A stretch of 17,433 nucleotides of DNA from an uncultured Clostridia bacterium (GTDB taxonomy: Bacteria; Bacillota; Clostridia; Christensenellales; Aristaeellaceae), in the NCBI GenBank assembly GCA_946409855.1, contig CAMJXZ010000023.1, positions 1 through 17,433 on the forward strand, in the 5' to 3' direction. Below the pieces are notes generated by a model. The model worked only from the letters and a program-made list of their open reading frames with translations, made no database searches and had not been told where the DNA came from. Numbering within the stretch: position 1 is the first letter of the stretch; each line of letters opens with the position of its first letter. Shown here one piece after another: positions 7,240-14,310 of this stretch. A program made the translations under genes and the position numbers.

Positions 7240-8365
7240 AGCAAACCTCCACCAGGTGGTGCTGCAGCTGGCCGATATAGGGCAGATCCTCCGCCCGCTC
7301 CATCTGATCGGTCACCAGGTAGCAGCGCACGTTGGGACCCAGGCGGCGCAGGTCGCACAGGGCGTCCGTGGCCTCCGCCGTCATCCGGGTCGTCACCGCG
7401 ACCACCGCGCCGCAGCGGCGCACCTTCTTCATCTCTTCCCGGACGGCGCGGGAAAAATCCTCCTCCGTCCCGAAGCGCTGGGCGGCCAGCATCCGCTGCA
7501 GCAGCAGCAGATGCTCCTGCCGGTCGGAAACGAATTCGTTGGCGTCCTGTCCGTACAGCGGCATGCGGACCTTCTGGCCGTCCTTCATCTGCAGGTCCGC
7601 CACCGCCACGGCGGTCTCGCACAGGGTATCCTGGAACTTGGCCTGGATCTCCTCCGTGCCGCCCCGGGGCTTGCCGCAGTCCAGCAGAATCAGCGTATCC
7701 GGCGGCATCGGCGCCTCGTACTGGCGCACCAGCAGCTCGCCCTTGCGGGCGTACAGCTTCCAGTGCACGCGCTTCAGCGGGTCGCCCGGCCGGAAGGCCC
7801 GCATATCGTCCGGCGCGTTGTAATCCTCGGAGGCCAGGCGCAGGGCGGCGATGCCTTCCTCCCCGACGGCGAAGGTGGGTTTCTCAATATCAAAAGGCCG
7901 GGGCAGCACCATGGTTTCCTCCGGCTTAAATCCCTTTTTCCGCATGGAAAAAAGACCGTACAGGTCTTCCCAGCGGACGTATTCCACCTTCATTTCATAG
8001 GTGCCCACGTGGCGGGTGTTCAGGGGCAGCTCCGCCTGCGCCTCGCCCCGCAGCCCCGGCCACAGGACGCATTCCCGCAGGCTGTTCCCGTCCCGCCAGC
8101 AGATGGTGACCCCGCCGGCCGGCAGGATGGACTTTCTTACCGCCTTCAGGCGCAGGAAGTTGCTGTCTCCCCGCAGCACCTGCGTCTCCGCGACGGTCGC
8201 GTAGACCCGGGTCGTCTTCCGGGCCAGCCACACGCTGACCAGGGCGTAGAAAAACACCAGCCCCAGCAGAACGCTGACGTACACCAGCGCCCGGACGGAC
8301 AGCGCGGCGGAAAGCGCCGCCAGCAGCACCCCGGCCAGCAGCACCAGAAAAGCCTTTGTCGTCAT
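7223..8365 (-). CDS. DUF58 domain-containing membrane protein
   Basis: The 380-residue protein has two N-terminal hydrophobic segments (about 5-25 and 28-48), then a beta-rich region and the DUF58 signature DMRAFRPGDPLKRVHWK near residues 187-203, with ARKGELLVRQYE following. A von Willebrand A-like fold is likely at the C-terminus, where DTLILLDCG resembles an incomplete metal-site strand. DUF58 proteins usually pair with MoxR ATPases, which may remodel or load them. The ATG at 8365 is directly preceded by in-frame stops, so no earlier start exists. Its ribosome binding site is weak (GGGTAAAGG abutting the ATG), unlike its neighbours. About 290 nt, including a repeat, separate it from moxR. 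Confidence 0.9.
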   Translation of the reverse strand: MTTKAFLVLLAGVLLAALSAALSVRALVYVSVLLGLVFFYALVSVWLARKTTRVYATVAETQVLRGDSNFLRLKAVRKSILPAGGVTICWRDGNSLRECVLWPGLRGEAQAELPLNTRHVGTYEMKVEYVRWEDLYGLFSMRKKGFKPEETMVLPRPFDIEKPTFAVGEEGIAALRLASEDYNAPDDMRAFRPGDPLKRVHWKLYARKGELLVRQYEAPMPPDTLILLDCGKPRGGTEEIQAKFQDTLCETAVAVADLQMKDGQKVRMPLYGQDANEFVSDRQEHLLLLQRMLAAQRFGTEEDFSRAVREEMKKVRRCGAVVAVTTRMTAEATDALCDLRRLGPNVRCYLVTDQMERAEDLPYIGQLQHHLVEVCYVTPA

Positions 8366-8510
8366 CCTTTACCCACTTTACAACAGATTGAAAAAGTGCT
8401 GCCGCAAAAGCAGCGGACGCCTTGCGTTTCGCGTCGGGAACAGAAAAGCGCGGAACGGAACAGCGCGATGTATAAACAAGAAGAGATGACCAAGATACGG
8501 CCAAAAATAA

Positions 8511-8553
8511 CCTCATCCGTCAGCTTCGCTGACACCTTCCCCAGGGGGGAAGG
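8511..8553. repeat. Double-hairpin intergenic repeat in the moxR-DUF58 gap
   Basis: The 290-nt gap 8366-8655 has no gene. At 8511-8553 a compact element contains two perfect hairpins: GTCAGC-TTC-GCTGAC (8519-8533) and CCTTCCCC-AGG-GGGGAAGG (8535-8553), followed by CTTTTTG on the plus strand. Nearby, GAAAAC (8581-8586) faces GTTTTC (8600-8605), and a further CTCCCGGAGGGGAAGG-like sequence ends near 8634, so the element may run to about 8640. It resembles a palindromic intergenic repeat I remember as common in gut Clostridia; that is recollection, not a search. At 8391-8414 the minus strand has a 5-bp hairpin followed by TTTTT, a weak candidate attenuator between moxR and DUF58. Confidence 0.6.
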
Positions 8554-8655
8554 CTTTTTGCGTTCCGGTCCATCCTCGCTGAAAACTGGACGCCGGCCTG
8601 TTTTCGGGGCACTGCGGACTCCCGGAGGGGAAGGCATTTGGAGCCCGCCCGTCTT

Positions 8656-9624
8656 TCAGATCCTCCGTTTCACCGGCACCGGGAGCTGGCTGACCAGCTC
8701 GTGCACGATCTGCTCCGGGGAGGCGCCTTTCATCCGCGCTTCCGGCTTAAGGATCAGCCGGTGCGCGAGCACCGGTTCCGCCATCCGCCGGATATCGTCC
8801 GGCAGCACGTAATCCCGCCCGAACAGCAGCGCGGTCGCCTGCGCGGCGCGGAGCAGCGCGATGGAGCCGCGGGGAGAGATCCCCAGCTCCAGGGCAGGAT
8901 GCGCCCTGCTGGCGGCCGCCAGCTGAGCGATGTAGATCCGCACCTCCAGGGAGGAGTACACAGTGCCCACTTCCTCCTGCATCCGCAGGATGTCTTCCGC
9001 AGTGCAGACCGGCCCCACGGAGGCCATCGGCGGCTGCTGGCCGGAATACCGCTCCAGCACGTCCGCTTCCTCCTCCACCGTCGGGTAGCCGATCTTGAGC
9101 CGCATCAGGAAGCGGTCCATCTGGGCCTCGGGCAGGGCGTACGTCCCCACAAAGTCGATGGGGTTCTGGGTCGCCAGCACCATGAACGGCCGGGGCAGGG
9201 CACGGGTTTCCCCGTCCACCGTCACCTGGCCTTCCTCCATGGCTTCCAGCAGGGCGGACTGAGTCTTGGGGGAAGTCCGGTTAATTTCGTCCGCCAGCAC
9301 GATCTGGCTCATAACGGAACCTTCCCGGTATTCCATCTGGCCCGTCTTCATGTTCAGCATGGTATACCCGGTCACGTCCGAGGGCGTTACGTCCGGGGTA
9401 AACTGGATGCGGCTGAAGGTGCAGGAAACGGAACGCGCCAGCGCCGACGCCAGCGTGGTCTTGCCCACCCCCGGCACGTCCTCCATCAGGATATGCCCGC
9501 GGCAGAGCAGCGCGGTCAGCATCAGCTCGATCGCGTCGTCCTTGCCCACGATGACTTTCCGGATATTCTGCTGCAGCATATACACCAGCGGCTGGAGCCC
9601 GCTCGGATCCTGATAGCCCTGCAC
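8656..9624 (-). CDS. MoxR-family AAA+ ATPase
   Basis: The start is GTG at 9622-9624, because GGGAGG lies 8 nt upstream. The frame stays open to 10035, but that part is non-coding repeat and includes no family sequence. From this start the protein is 322 residues, the normal MoxR length. It shows Walker A DVPGVGKT (49-56), Walker B LADEINR (110-116), sensor-1 ATQNP (151-155, Asn154), an arginine-bearing MDRFLMR (169-175) and a C-terminal lid helix with GISPRGS. MoxR ATPases act as chaperones that assemble or activate partner proteins, here most likely the DUF58 protein encoded downstream. A TACAAT -10-like box lies on the minus strand at 9655-9660, with no clear -35. Confidence 0.93.
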   Translation of the reverse strand: MQGYQDPSGLQPLVYMLQQNIRKVIVGKDDAIELMLTALLCRGHILMEDVPGVGKTTLASALARSVSCTFSRIQFTPDVTPSDVTGYTMLNMKTGQMEYREGSVMSQIVLADEINRTSPKTQSALLEAMEEGQVTVDGETRALPRPFMVLATQNPIDFVGTYALPEAQMDRFLMRLKIGYPTVEEEADVLERYSGQQPPMASVGPVCTAEDILRMQEEVGTVYSSLEVRIYIAQLAAASRAHPALELGISPRGSIALLRAAQATALLFGRDYVLPDDIRRMAEPVLAHRLILKPEARMKGASPEQIVHELVSQLPVPVKRRI

Positions 9625-9733
9625 TGCCTGTTCCTCCCATCCTTGAATGTCCTTATTGTAACACGGGCCGGGAAGAAAAGGAACCTTCCGGACGAAAATT
9701 GTTACATTTAACATGCGGCCGCTCATGTGCGCG

Positions 9734-10181
9734 GATTGTTTGTCACTGTTCACGAGGCAGGCAAAGATGGGGAAAATCAAGAAGTGAGGGAAATAGGATG
9801 GGGACAGATCGACACGAAGACCATGTCCGTCCGGCGATTTATTCGCCGGATCGGCACAGCCGACCGGAGGCGGCAGGGCTTCGTGTCGATCTGGCCTCGG
9901 CGAGGGGAGTGCAGAGGGGGAACACCCTCTACTTAAAATCCGCAGCAGCGGCATGTACGGTGCGAGGACCAAACGGCGGAGCCGTTTGTACCTTGCGGAT
10001 TTGCCGCCCGGGAGCCCTGAAAGGGCGACAGGCAAATCCGTTCGGGGGGTTCCGTAGCGGGGTGAGGAGGGCCCGGAAAACTGTCCGGTGGACAGTTTTC
10101 ACCGACGAACGGGTCGGCAGGCCCTGGACCGCAAGACCCCCCTGCGGTCACTGTTCATCTCATGAACAGTGACGATTGTTT
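9734..10181. repeat. 8-bp direct duplication flanking the 432-bp element
   Basis: GATTGTTT occurs at 9734-9741, directly before the left inverted repeat, and again at 10174-10181, directly after the right one. This is what a target-site duplication left by a DDE-type transposase would look like. The right copy overlaps the first five bases of the parS site. Confidence 0.7.
9742..10173. mobile_element. 432-bp non-autonomous (MITE-like) element with terminal inverted repeats
   Basis: GTCACTGTTCA (9742-9752) is inverted perfectly as TGAACAGTGAC (10163-10173). Allowing one mismatch, the match extends to 15 bp (GTCACTGTTCAYGAG). An 8-bp duplication, GATTGTTT, flanks both ends. No transposase or credible reading frame lies inside. 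The interior is packed with dyads: 15-bp arms at 9805-9819/9879-9893; CCGGCGA/TCGCCGG at 9831-9849; AGAGGG/CCCTCT at 9913-9930; CAAACGGC/GCCGTTTG at 9970-9988; CGGATTTGCC/GGCAAATCCG at 9996-10040 with GCCCT-GAA-AGGGC inside; AAAACTGTCC-GGT-GGACAGTTTT at 10077-10099; and a terminal palindrome at 10147-10173. A mobilised MITE is the simplest reading; a structured RNA carried by it is possible. I do not recognise the family. Confidence 0.65.
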
Positions 10182-10192
10182 CACGTGAAACA
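10177..10192. promoter_or_regulatory. parS: parS site (ParB binding), intergenic
   Basis: TGTTTCACGTGAAACA is an exact match to the Bacillota parS consensus TGTTNCACGTGAAACA. ParB binds such sites, loads as a CTP-dependent clamp and recruits condensin for origin segregation. It lies upstream of the addA promoter, at the right edge of the 432-bp element. Confidence 0.92.
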
Positions 10193-10213
10193 TTTCCGGC
10201 CCGGAAATCGGCG

Positions 10214-10242
10214 TTGCGGCAAACGAGGAAATATGGTAGAAT
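10214..10242 (+). promoter_or_regulatory. Promoter of addA
   Basis: TTGCGG (10214-10219) and TAGAAT (10237-10242) are 17 nt apart and oriented towards addA, leaving a leader of about 110 nt. The promoter lies just outside the 432-bp element and 21 nt after parS, so ParB spreading could affect it. The leader (10249-10349) shows nothing I recognise. Confidence 0.65.
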
Positions 10243-10357
10243 GTCCCTGAGAAAGGCATCGCAAAACAGCGTTCCGGGAGATCCCCGCGGCAGGCTTCAG
10301 ACCTTCGCCGCTTTGAATCCCGGATGCCGGTCAATTGCGCCGCGGCGCGGAGGAAAC

Positions 10358-13300
10358 ATGAACTGGACAAAAGAGCAATGGGCCGCCATTCAGGCGGATA
10401 ACGATACCGTGCTGGTCAGCGCGGCCGCCGGCTCCGGCAAGACCGCCGTGCTGGTGGAGCGCGTCACCCGGCTGCTCCGGGAGGGCGGGGATATCTCCCG
10501 GATGCTGATCGTCACCTTCACCCGGGCGGCGGCCGCCGAGATGCGGGAAAGGATTTCCGCCGCCCTGGAAAAGGAGCGGGGAAACGCGCACCTCTACCGC
10601 CAGCGGCTCCGGATCGATTCGGCCCAGATTTCCACCCTGCACACCTTCTGCCAGCGGGTGATCCGGGAACACTTTGAAGTGCTGGGCATCGACCCGCTGG
10701 CTTCCGTCGGGGATGAAACCCGGCTGGACAAGCTGAAGGCCCGGGCCTTCGAGGACGCCTTCTCCGAGGCGGCGGAAAACCCGACGTACGAGCAGCAGCT
10801 CCTCTACACCTGCTACGCTGAGGACGAGATCGCCGAAATGGTGAACCGGCTGCGGGATTTCCTTCTGAGCCTGCCCGGCCCCTGGGAATGGGCGGAGGAA
10901 AAGCTTACGGACTACGAAGGGTCCCTCCGCGATCATCCGGCGTACCGCGTCATCCTGGGGGAATGCGCCCGCCGCCTGGAAACCGCCCGGCCGCTGCTCC
11001 GGCGCTGCTTTGATACCCTCCTCCTGCCCGGCGCGCCGGTCCGCTATGCCGGTGCCGTCCGGGCGGACGAACAGCTGCTGGAACAGGCGCTGGCCGCCGC
11101 GAGGGACGGGACGCTGCAGGGCGGCAAGCTGAGCTTCGTCTCCCTGCCCCGGGGCAAAAAGGCGGACACGGAATCTGAGGACCCGGAAATCACCGAACAG
11201 TTCAAGGCCTGCCGGGAACAGTTCAAATCCGCCATGAAGGCCGCCGTCGCCATCCTGCCCGCGTATGAGGACGAAGCGCTGGACGACTGCCGGGACGTGC
11301 TGCTGATCGTCCGTGGTCTTTATCAGGTGCTCCGCCGGGTGGACGCCTGCTACGCCGCTTACAAGAGCCATAAGAACCTGCTGGACTACAGCGACCTGGA
11401 GCACTTCTGCCTCCGCGCGCTGCAGAACGAGGATGTGCGCCGGGCGGTGGCGGGCAGCTTCGATACCATCTTCATCGACGAATACCAGGACGTTTCCGCC
11501 ATCCAGGAAAGCATCATCCGCTCCATACACGAGCACAATACCCTCTTCCTGGTGGGGGACGTCAAGCAGAGCATCTACGCCTTCCGGCAGGCGGATCCTT
11601 CCCTGTTCCTGCAAAAGTACGACGCTTTCTCCCCAGCGGAAAACGCCCGGGAGCGGAAGATCCTCCTTCAGAACAATTTCCGGTCCGACCGGAACATCCT
11701 GGCGGCGGTCAACCACGTCTTTTCCCGGGTCATGCGGCGGACGGTCACCGAAATCGATTATGACGAGAACGCCATGCTCCGGCCCGCTCCGGACGCGCGG
11801 CCCGGCCCCGCGGTGGAAATCCACCTGCTGGAAGCGTCCGACCCGGATACCGGGGAGCCCGTCCGCCTGACCGCCTCCACCGTCAAAGAGGCGGAAATGG
11901 TCGCCCGGCACATCCGCGCCCTGGCCGGGAAGGAACAAGTGTGGGACAAGAACGCCGGGCTCCGCCCGATCCGCTACCGGGACATCGTCATCCTGATGCG
12001 CAGCGCCGCCTCCTATGCCGCTCTCTTTGCCGAACGGCTGCAGGCCCACGGCATCCCCGTCTATTCGGACGTGGACAGCCGGTATTTTGACCTGCCCGAG
12101 GTCAGCGACGTGCTGCACCTGCTGGAGATTCTGGACAATCCCTTCCAGGATTTCCCCCTCCTGGCTGTCCTCCGCTGCCCCTGCTTCGCGTTTACCGACG
12201 AGGAGCTCGCCCGCATCCGCCTGGTGGACAACCGGAACGGGCAGCCCTTCCACCAGGTGTTTCAGGAGGTTTCCCGGCAGGAAACGCCGCTGGGTGAAAA
12301 ATGCAGGAAGGCCATCGAGCGGCTGGATCACTGGCGGATGCTTTCCCGGGTGATGCGGCCGGAGGACCTGATCCGCCAGCTCTGCGACGAGACGGGCATC
12401 TACGTTCAGGCCGGCGCCGCGGAAGACGGGGTTTCCCGGCAGGCGAATCTGCGCCTTTTGTCCGAAAAGGCAGAGGAAAGCGCCACCATCGCGGACTTCC
12501 TGACCCAAGCCCAACGCTCCGCCTCCTCGGACGACAGCCGCACCGCCAAGACGCTGAGTGACCAGGAGGACGTGGTCCGCATCATGACGATGCACAAATC
12601 CAAGGGCCTGGAATTCCCGGTCGTATTCCTGGCGGGCCTCTGCCGGGCTTTCCGGCCGGTCTCCGCCGAGTCCATCAAGATGGACCGGTCGCTGGGCGTC
12701 GCCCTGCCCCTGCTGGACCCGCAGCAGCGGATCAAGCGGACCACCATGACGGAAACCGCCATCGAAATCGCCATGACCAACCGGAACCGGGCTGAAGAGG
12801 CCCGGATTCTGTACGTGGCGATGACCCGCGCCAAATCCAGGCTGCTCCTGTACGGCGCCCCTGCTTTCATCGATAAAAGCCGGGAAACCTGGCGCCTGCC
12901 GGCAGGGGACGCCGCTGTCGCCGGGGCCGGGTGCATGATGGACTGGATCATGCAGACGGTCGAACCGGCCATGGATCTGGAACCGGGCGAGCCGTACGCG
13001 GCGGAGAACGGCGCGGTCTTTCAGGTATTCCGGGAGGATACCGCCGGCCTTGCGGACCGTTCCGCGGAAACCGAAGCGCCCATGCCGGCCCCCGATCTCC
13101 GTCCCTATTCCGAACGGACGGCCATGCTCCTTTCCCGCGGTCTGCCTCCGGAAAAGCCCTTCAAGGTGTCCGTCAGCGCGATCGCTAAGCACCCCTTTAC
13201 CGCGGAAGACGAGGAGGAAACCCCGGAAACCAAGCGGAATGTTTCACGTGAAACATTGGAGGACCGGCCGCGCTTCCTGCAGGACCGGCAGATGACCGCC

Positions 13301-13777
13301 GCCGAAAAGGGCTCCGCCATCCACAAGGCGCTGGGGCTGATCGATTACGGCGCCCTCCGCGCCGGGCCGCTTTCGCCCGCGCTGATCGCGGACGAGCTGG
13401 ACCGGCTGCGGCAGGCGCTCCGGCTGACGGAAGCCGAACGGTCCGTCCTCTCCGCGGAGGACCTGTACCGGTTCTTTGCTTCCACGCTGGGAAAGCGGGC
13501 CCTTCAGTCCCCGCTGGTCCGGCGGGAATGGCCCTTCAACCTCCAGGCGCGGCAGGATCTGCTGATCCAGGGCGTGCTGGACCTTTGCTTCCTGGAAGAG
13601 GACGAATGGGTGCTGGTGGACTACAAGACCGACGCGGTCTCCCAAATGCAGACCCTGAAGGACCGGTACCGGGAACAGCTCTCCTGGTACCAAAAAGCCC
13701 TGGAAAAACTGACCGGCCGCAAAGTCCGGGAAGCGCTGCTGTATTCCGTCCGCCTGGGCGAAACCATCCGGGTGTGA
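10358..13777 (+). CDS. addA: AddA: ATP-dependent helicase/nuclease subunit A
   Basis: AddA is the 3'-5' helicase and nuclease subunit of the AddAB complex, which resects double-strand breaks until Chi for RecA-dependent repair. The start is the ATG at 10358 with GGAGGA just upstream; the frame is open earlier but that part is leader. The 1139-residue protein has Walker A AAAGSGKT (22-29), Walker B IDEYQD (373-378), GDVKQSIYAFRQ about 25 residues later, motif V MHKSKGLEFPVV (from 745) and motif VI YVAMTRAKSR. The C-terminal RecB-like nuclease shows GSAIHKAL (His989), a GVLDL aspartate and DYKTD (1088-1092), so it looks active. A charged linker between helicase and nuclease (about 945-975) contains NVSRET, encoded by a parS site. 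The addB gene, usually next door, is not in the 700 nt upstream or directly downstream. Confidence 0.95.
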   Translation: MNWTKEQWAAIQADNDTVLVSAAAGSGKTAVLVERVTRLLREGGDISRMLIVTFTRAAAAEMRERISAALEKERGNAHLYRQRLRIDSAQISTLHTFCQRVIREHFEVLGIDPLASVGDETRLDKLKARAFEDAFSEAAENPTYEQQLLYTCYAEDEIAEMVNRLRDFLLSLPGPWEWAEEKLTDYEGSLRDHPAYRVILGECARRLETARPLLRRCFDTLLLPGAPVRYAGAVRADEQLLEQALAAARDGTLQGGKLSFVSLPRGKKADTESEDPEITEQFKACREQFKSAMKAAVAILPAYEDEALDDCRDVLLIVRGLYQVLRRVDACYAAYKSHKNLLDYSDLEHFCLRALQNEDVRRAVAGSFDTIFIDEYQDVSAIQESIIRSIHEHNTLFLVGDVKQSIYAFRQADPSLFLQKYDAFSPAENARERKILLQNNFRSDRNILAAVNHVFSRVMRRTVTEIDYDENAMLRPAPDARPGPAVEIHLLEASDPDTGEPVRLTASTVKEAEMVARHIRALAGKEQVWDKNAGLRPIRYRDIVILMRSAASYAALFAERLQAHGIPVYSDVDSRYFDLPEVSDVLHLLEILDNPFQDFPLLAVLRCPCFAFTDEELARIRLVDNRNGQPFHQVFQEVSRQETPLGEKCRKAIERLDHWRMLSRVMRPEDLIRQLCDETGIYVQAGAAEDGVSRQANLRLLSEKAEESATIADFLTQAQRSASSDDSRTAKTLSDQEDVVRIMTMHKSKGLEFPVVFLAGLCRAFRPVSAESIKMDRSLGVALPLLDPQQRIKRTTMTETAIEIAMTNRNRAEEARILYVAMTRAKSRLLLYGAPAFIDKSRETWRLPAGDAAVAGAGCMMDWIMQTVEPAMDLEPGEPYAAENGAVFQVFREDTAGLADRSAETEAPMPAPDLRPYSERTAMLLSRGLPPEKPFKVSVSAIAKHPFTAEDEEETPETKRNVSRETLEDRPRFLQDRQMTAAEKGSAIHKALGLIDYGALRAGPLSPALIADELDRLRQALRLTEAERSVLSAEDLYRFFASTLGKRALQSPLVRREWPFNLQARQDLLIQGVLDLCFLEEDEWVLVDYKTDAVSQMQTLKDRYREQLSWYQKALEKLTGRKVREALLYSVRLGETIRV
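13240..13255. promoter_or_regulatory. parS: parS site inside the addA coding sequence
   Basis: A second exact TGTTTCACGTGAAACA lies within addA. Its codons specify V-S-R-E-T (residues 962-966), preceded by the last base of Asn961. They fall in the flexible linker before the nuclease domain, where the sequence constraint costs little. The spacing to the first site is 3063 nt. Confidence 0.92.
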
Positions 13778-13829
13778 TCAGACAGAGTATGGGTTATCCC
13801 TCAGGATGTTCGGGATGATAATTCTGGAT

Positions 13830-13894
13830 GCTGCGCAATAAGGTTTTGCGCAGCACGAAAAAAGCTGCTGCAGAAAACGCGGCAGCTTCTTTTT
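13830..13894 (+). terminator. Terminator downstream of addA, preceded by a second hairpin
   Basis: AAGCTGC (13862-13868) pairs with GCAGCTT (13882-13888) and is followed by CTTTTTG, a standard intrinsic terminator about 85 nt after the addA stop. Just before it, GCTGCGCAA (13830-13838) and TTGCGCAGC (13846-13854) form a perfect 9-bp hairpin without a T run. Confidence 0.8.
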
Positions 13895-14221
13895 GATGCA
13901 TACTATGAAGCAAGCATAAGCCTGCAAAAAACTGTAGTACGGATCGTCAGGCCCCGGTGGTAGACCGCGCAGCGGGCCGGGTGAGCTTTTTTCCTCTGTG
14001 GAAACTGACATATTTTGTTTTTCGGTGACGATCGTCAGACATGCCGTCATCTTCCTCCCGCCAATAAATAGGCAGCTCCCCAAGCCAGGCAGCAGAAAAC
14101 CCCGGCGCAAAGATCCTTCGCGGGGAATCTGCTCAGGATGACACCCAGAGTGTGGACATCATATAAATTGTCCAGTCCCCGGGCATCTGCCGGGAAAGGT
14201 CCGCCTCTCAAAGAGACAATC
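13895..14221. other. Non-coding stretch between two terminators
   Basis: I see no credible gene here. Notable sequences are GATCGTCAG repeated directly at 13942-13950 and 14030-14038, and a 12-bp perfect palindrome TGACGATCGTCA at 14026-14037. A GC-rich dyad around 13953-13982 runs into TGAGCTTTTTT, a possible weak terminator. Small hairpins TGGACA/TGTCCA and CCCGG/CCGGG lie in 14150-14200. At 14096-14143 there is a degenerate copy of the sequence that forms the terminator at 14222-14281. Confidence 0.5.
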
Positions 14222-14266
14222 AAAAAGCCCCGGCCCAACGATCCTCCGCGGGAAATCCGCTCGGAT
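14096..14266. repeat. Imperfect direct repeat pair, second copy inside a terminator
   Basis: Copy one (14096-14138) and copy two (14223-14266) share the order AAAA-CCCCGGC-CAA-GATCCT-CGCGGG-AATC-GCTC-GGAT with a few substitutions and one or two indels, 127 nt apart. Only copy two has the complementary arm that makes a full terminator stem. The core (GATCCTTCGCGG...GCTCAGGATGACA) looks like a short interspersed repeat I remember from gut bacterial genomes, which needs a search to confirm. Confidence 0.6.
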
Positions 14267-14281
14267 CTGGGCCGGGGCTTT
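14222..14281 (-). terminator. Terminator of the AI-2E/YtvI-type gene
   Basis: AAAGCCCCGGCCCA (14224-14237) and TGGGCCGGGGCTTT (14268-14281) are perfect 14-bp arms, with GATCC/GGATC extending the stem inside. The minus strand continues as TTTTTG. It sits about 30 nt after the minus-strand gene and could also work on the plus strand. Confidence 0.85.
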
Positions 14282-14310
14282 CATATCAGAAAAGGCTGCG
14301 GAACGGTTTC

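Noticed and set aside
7256..8812. A 518-codon plus-strand frame over the DUF58 gene
   Set aside because: It is antisense to DUF58 and crosses the intergenic repeat and the moxR end. It is rich in His/Gln/Arg with no motif.
9625..10035. N-terminal extension of MoxR by 137 codons
   Set aside because: This part reads through the mobile element and intergenic DNA, contains no AAA+ sequence, and lies upstream of a good GGGAGG-GTG start that gives a normal-length MoxR.
9699..10172. Plus-strand frame of 157 codons across the 432-bp element
   Set aside because: It begins outside the element, has no good ribosome binding site, and its translation mirrors the hairpin repeats. The DNA structure explains the sequence better than a protein.
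9742..10173. Group II intron, tmRNA, RNase P RNA or a known riboswitch
   Set aside because: I looked for the conserved motifs of each (intron domain V, tmRNA acceptor end, RNase P core, T-box and cobalamin boxes) and did not find them. The terminal repeats and 8-bp duplication favour a transposable element.
10331..13192. A 953-codon open frame on the minus strand
   Set aside because: It is antisense to addA, which carries all expected helicase and nuclease motifs. The product has no recognisable domain and shadow-type composition.
13778..14110. Minus-strand frame of 110 codons after addA
   Set aside because: It covers the addA terminator hairpins, has no ribosome binding site and no recognisable domain.
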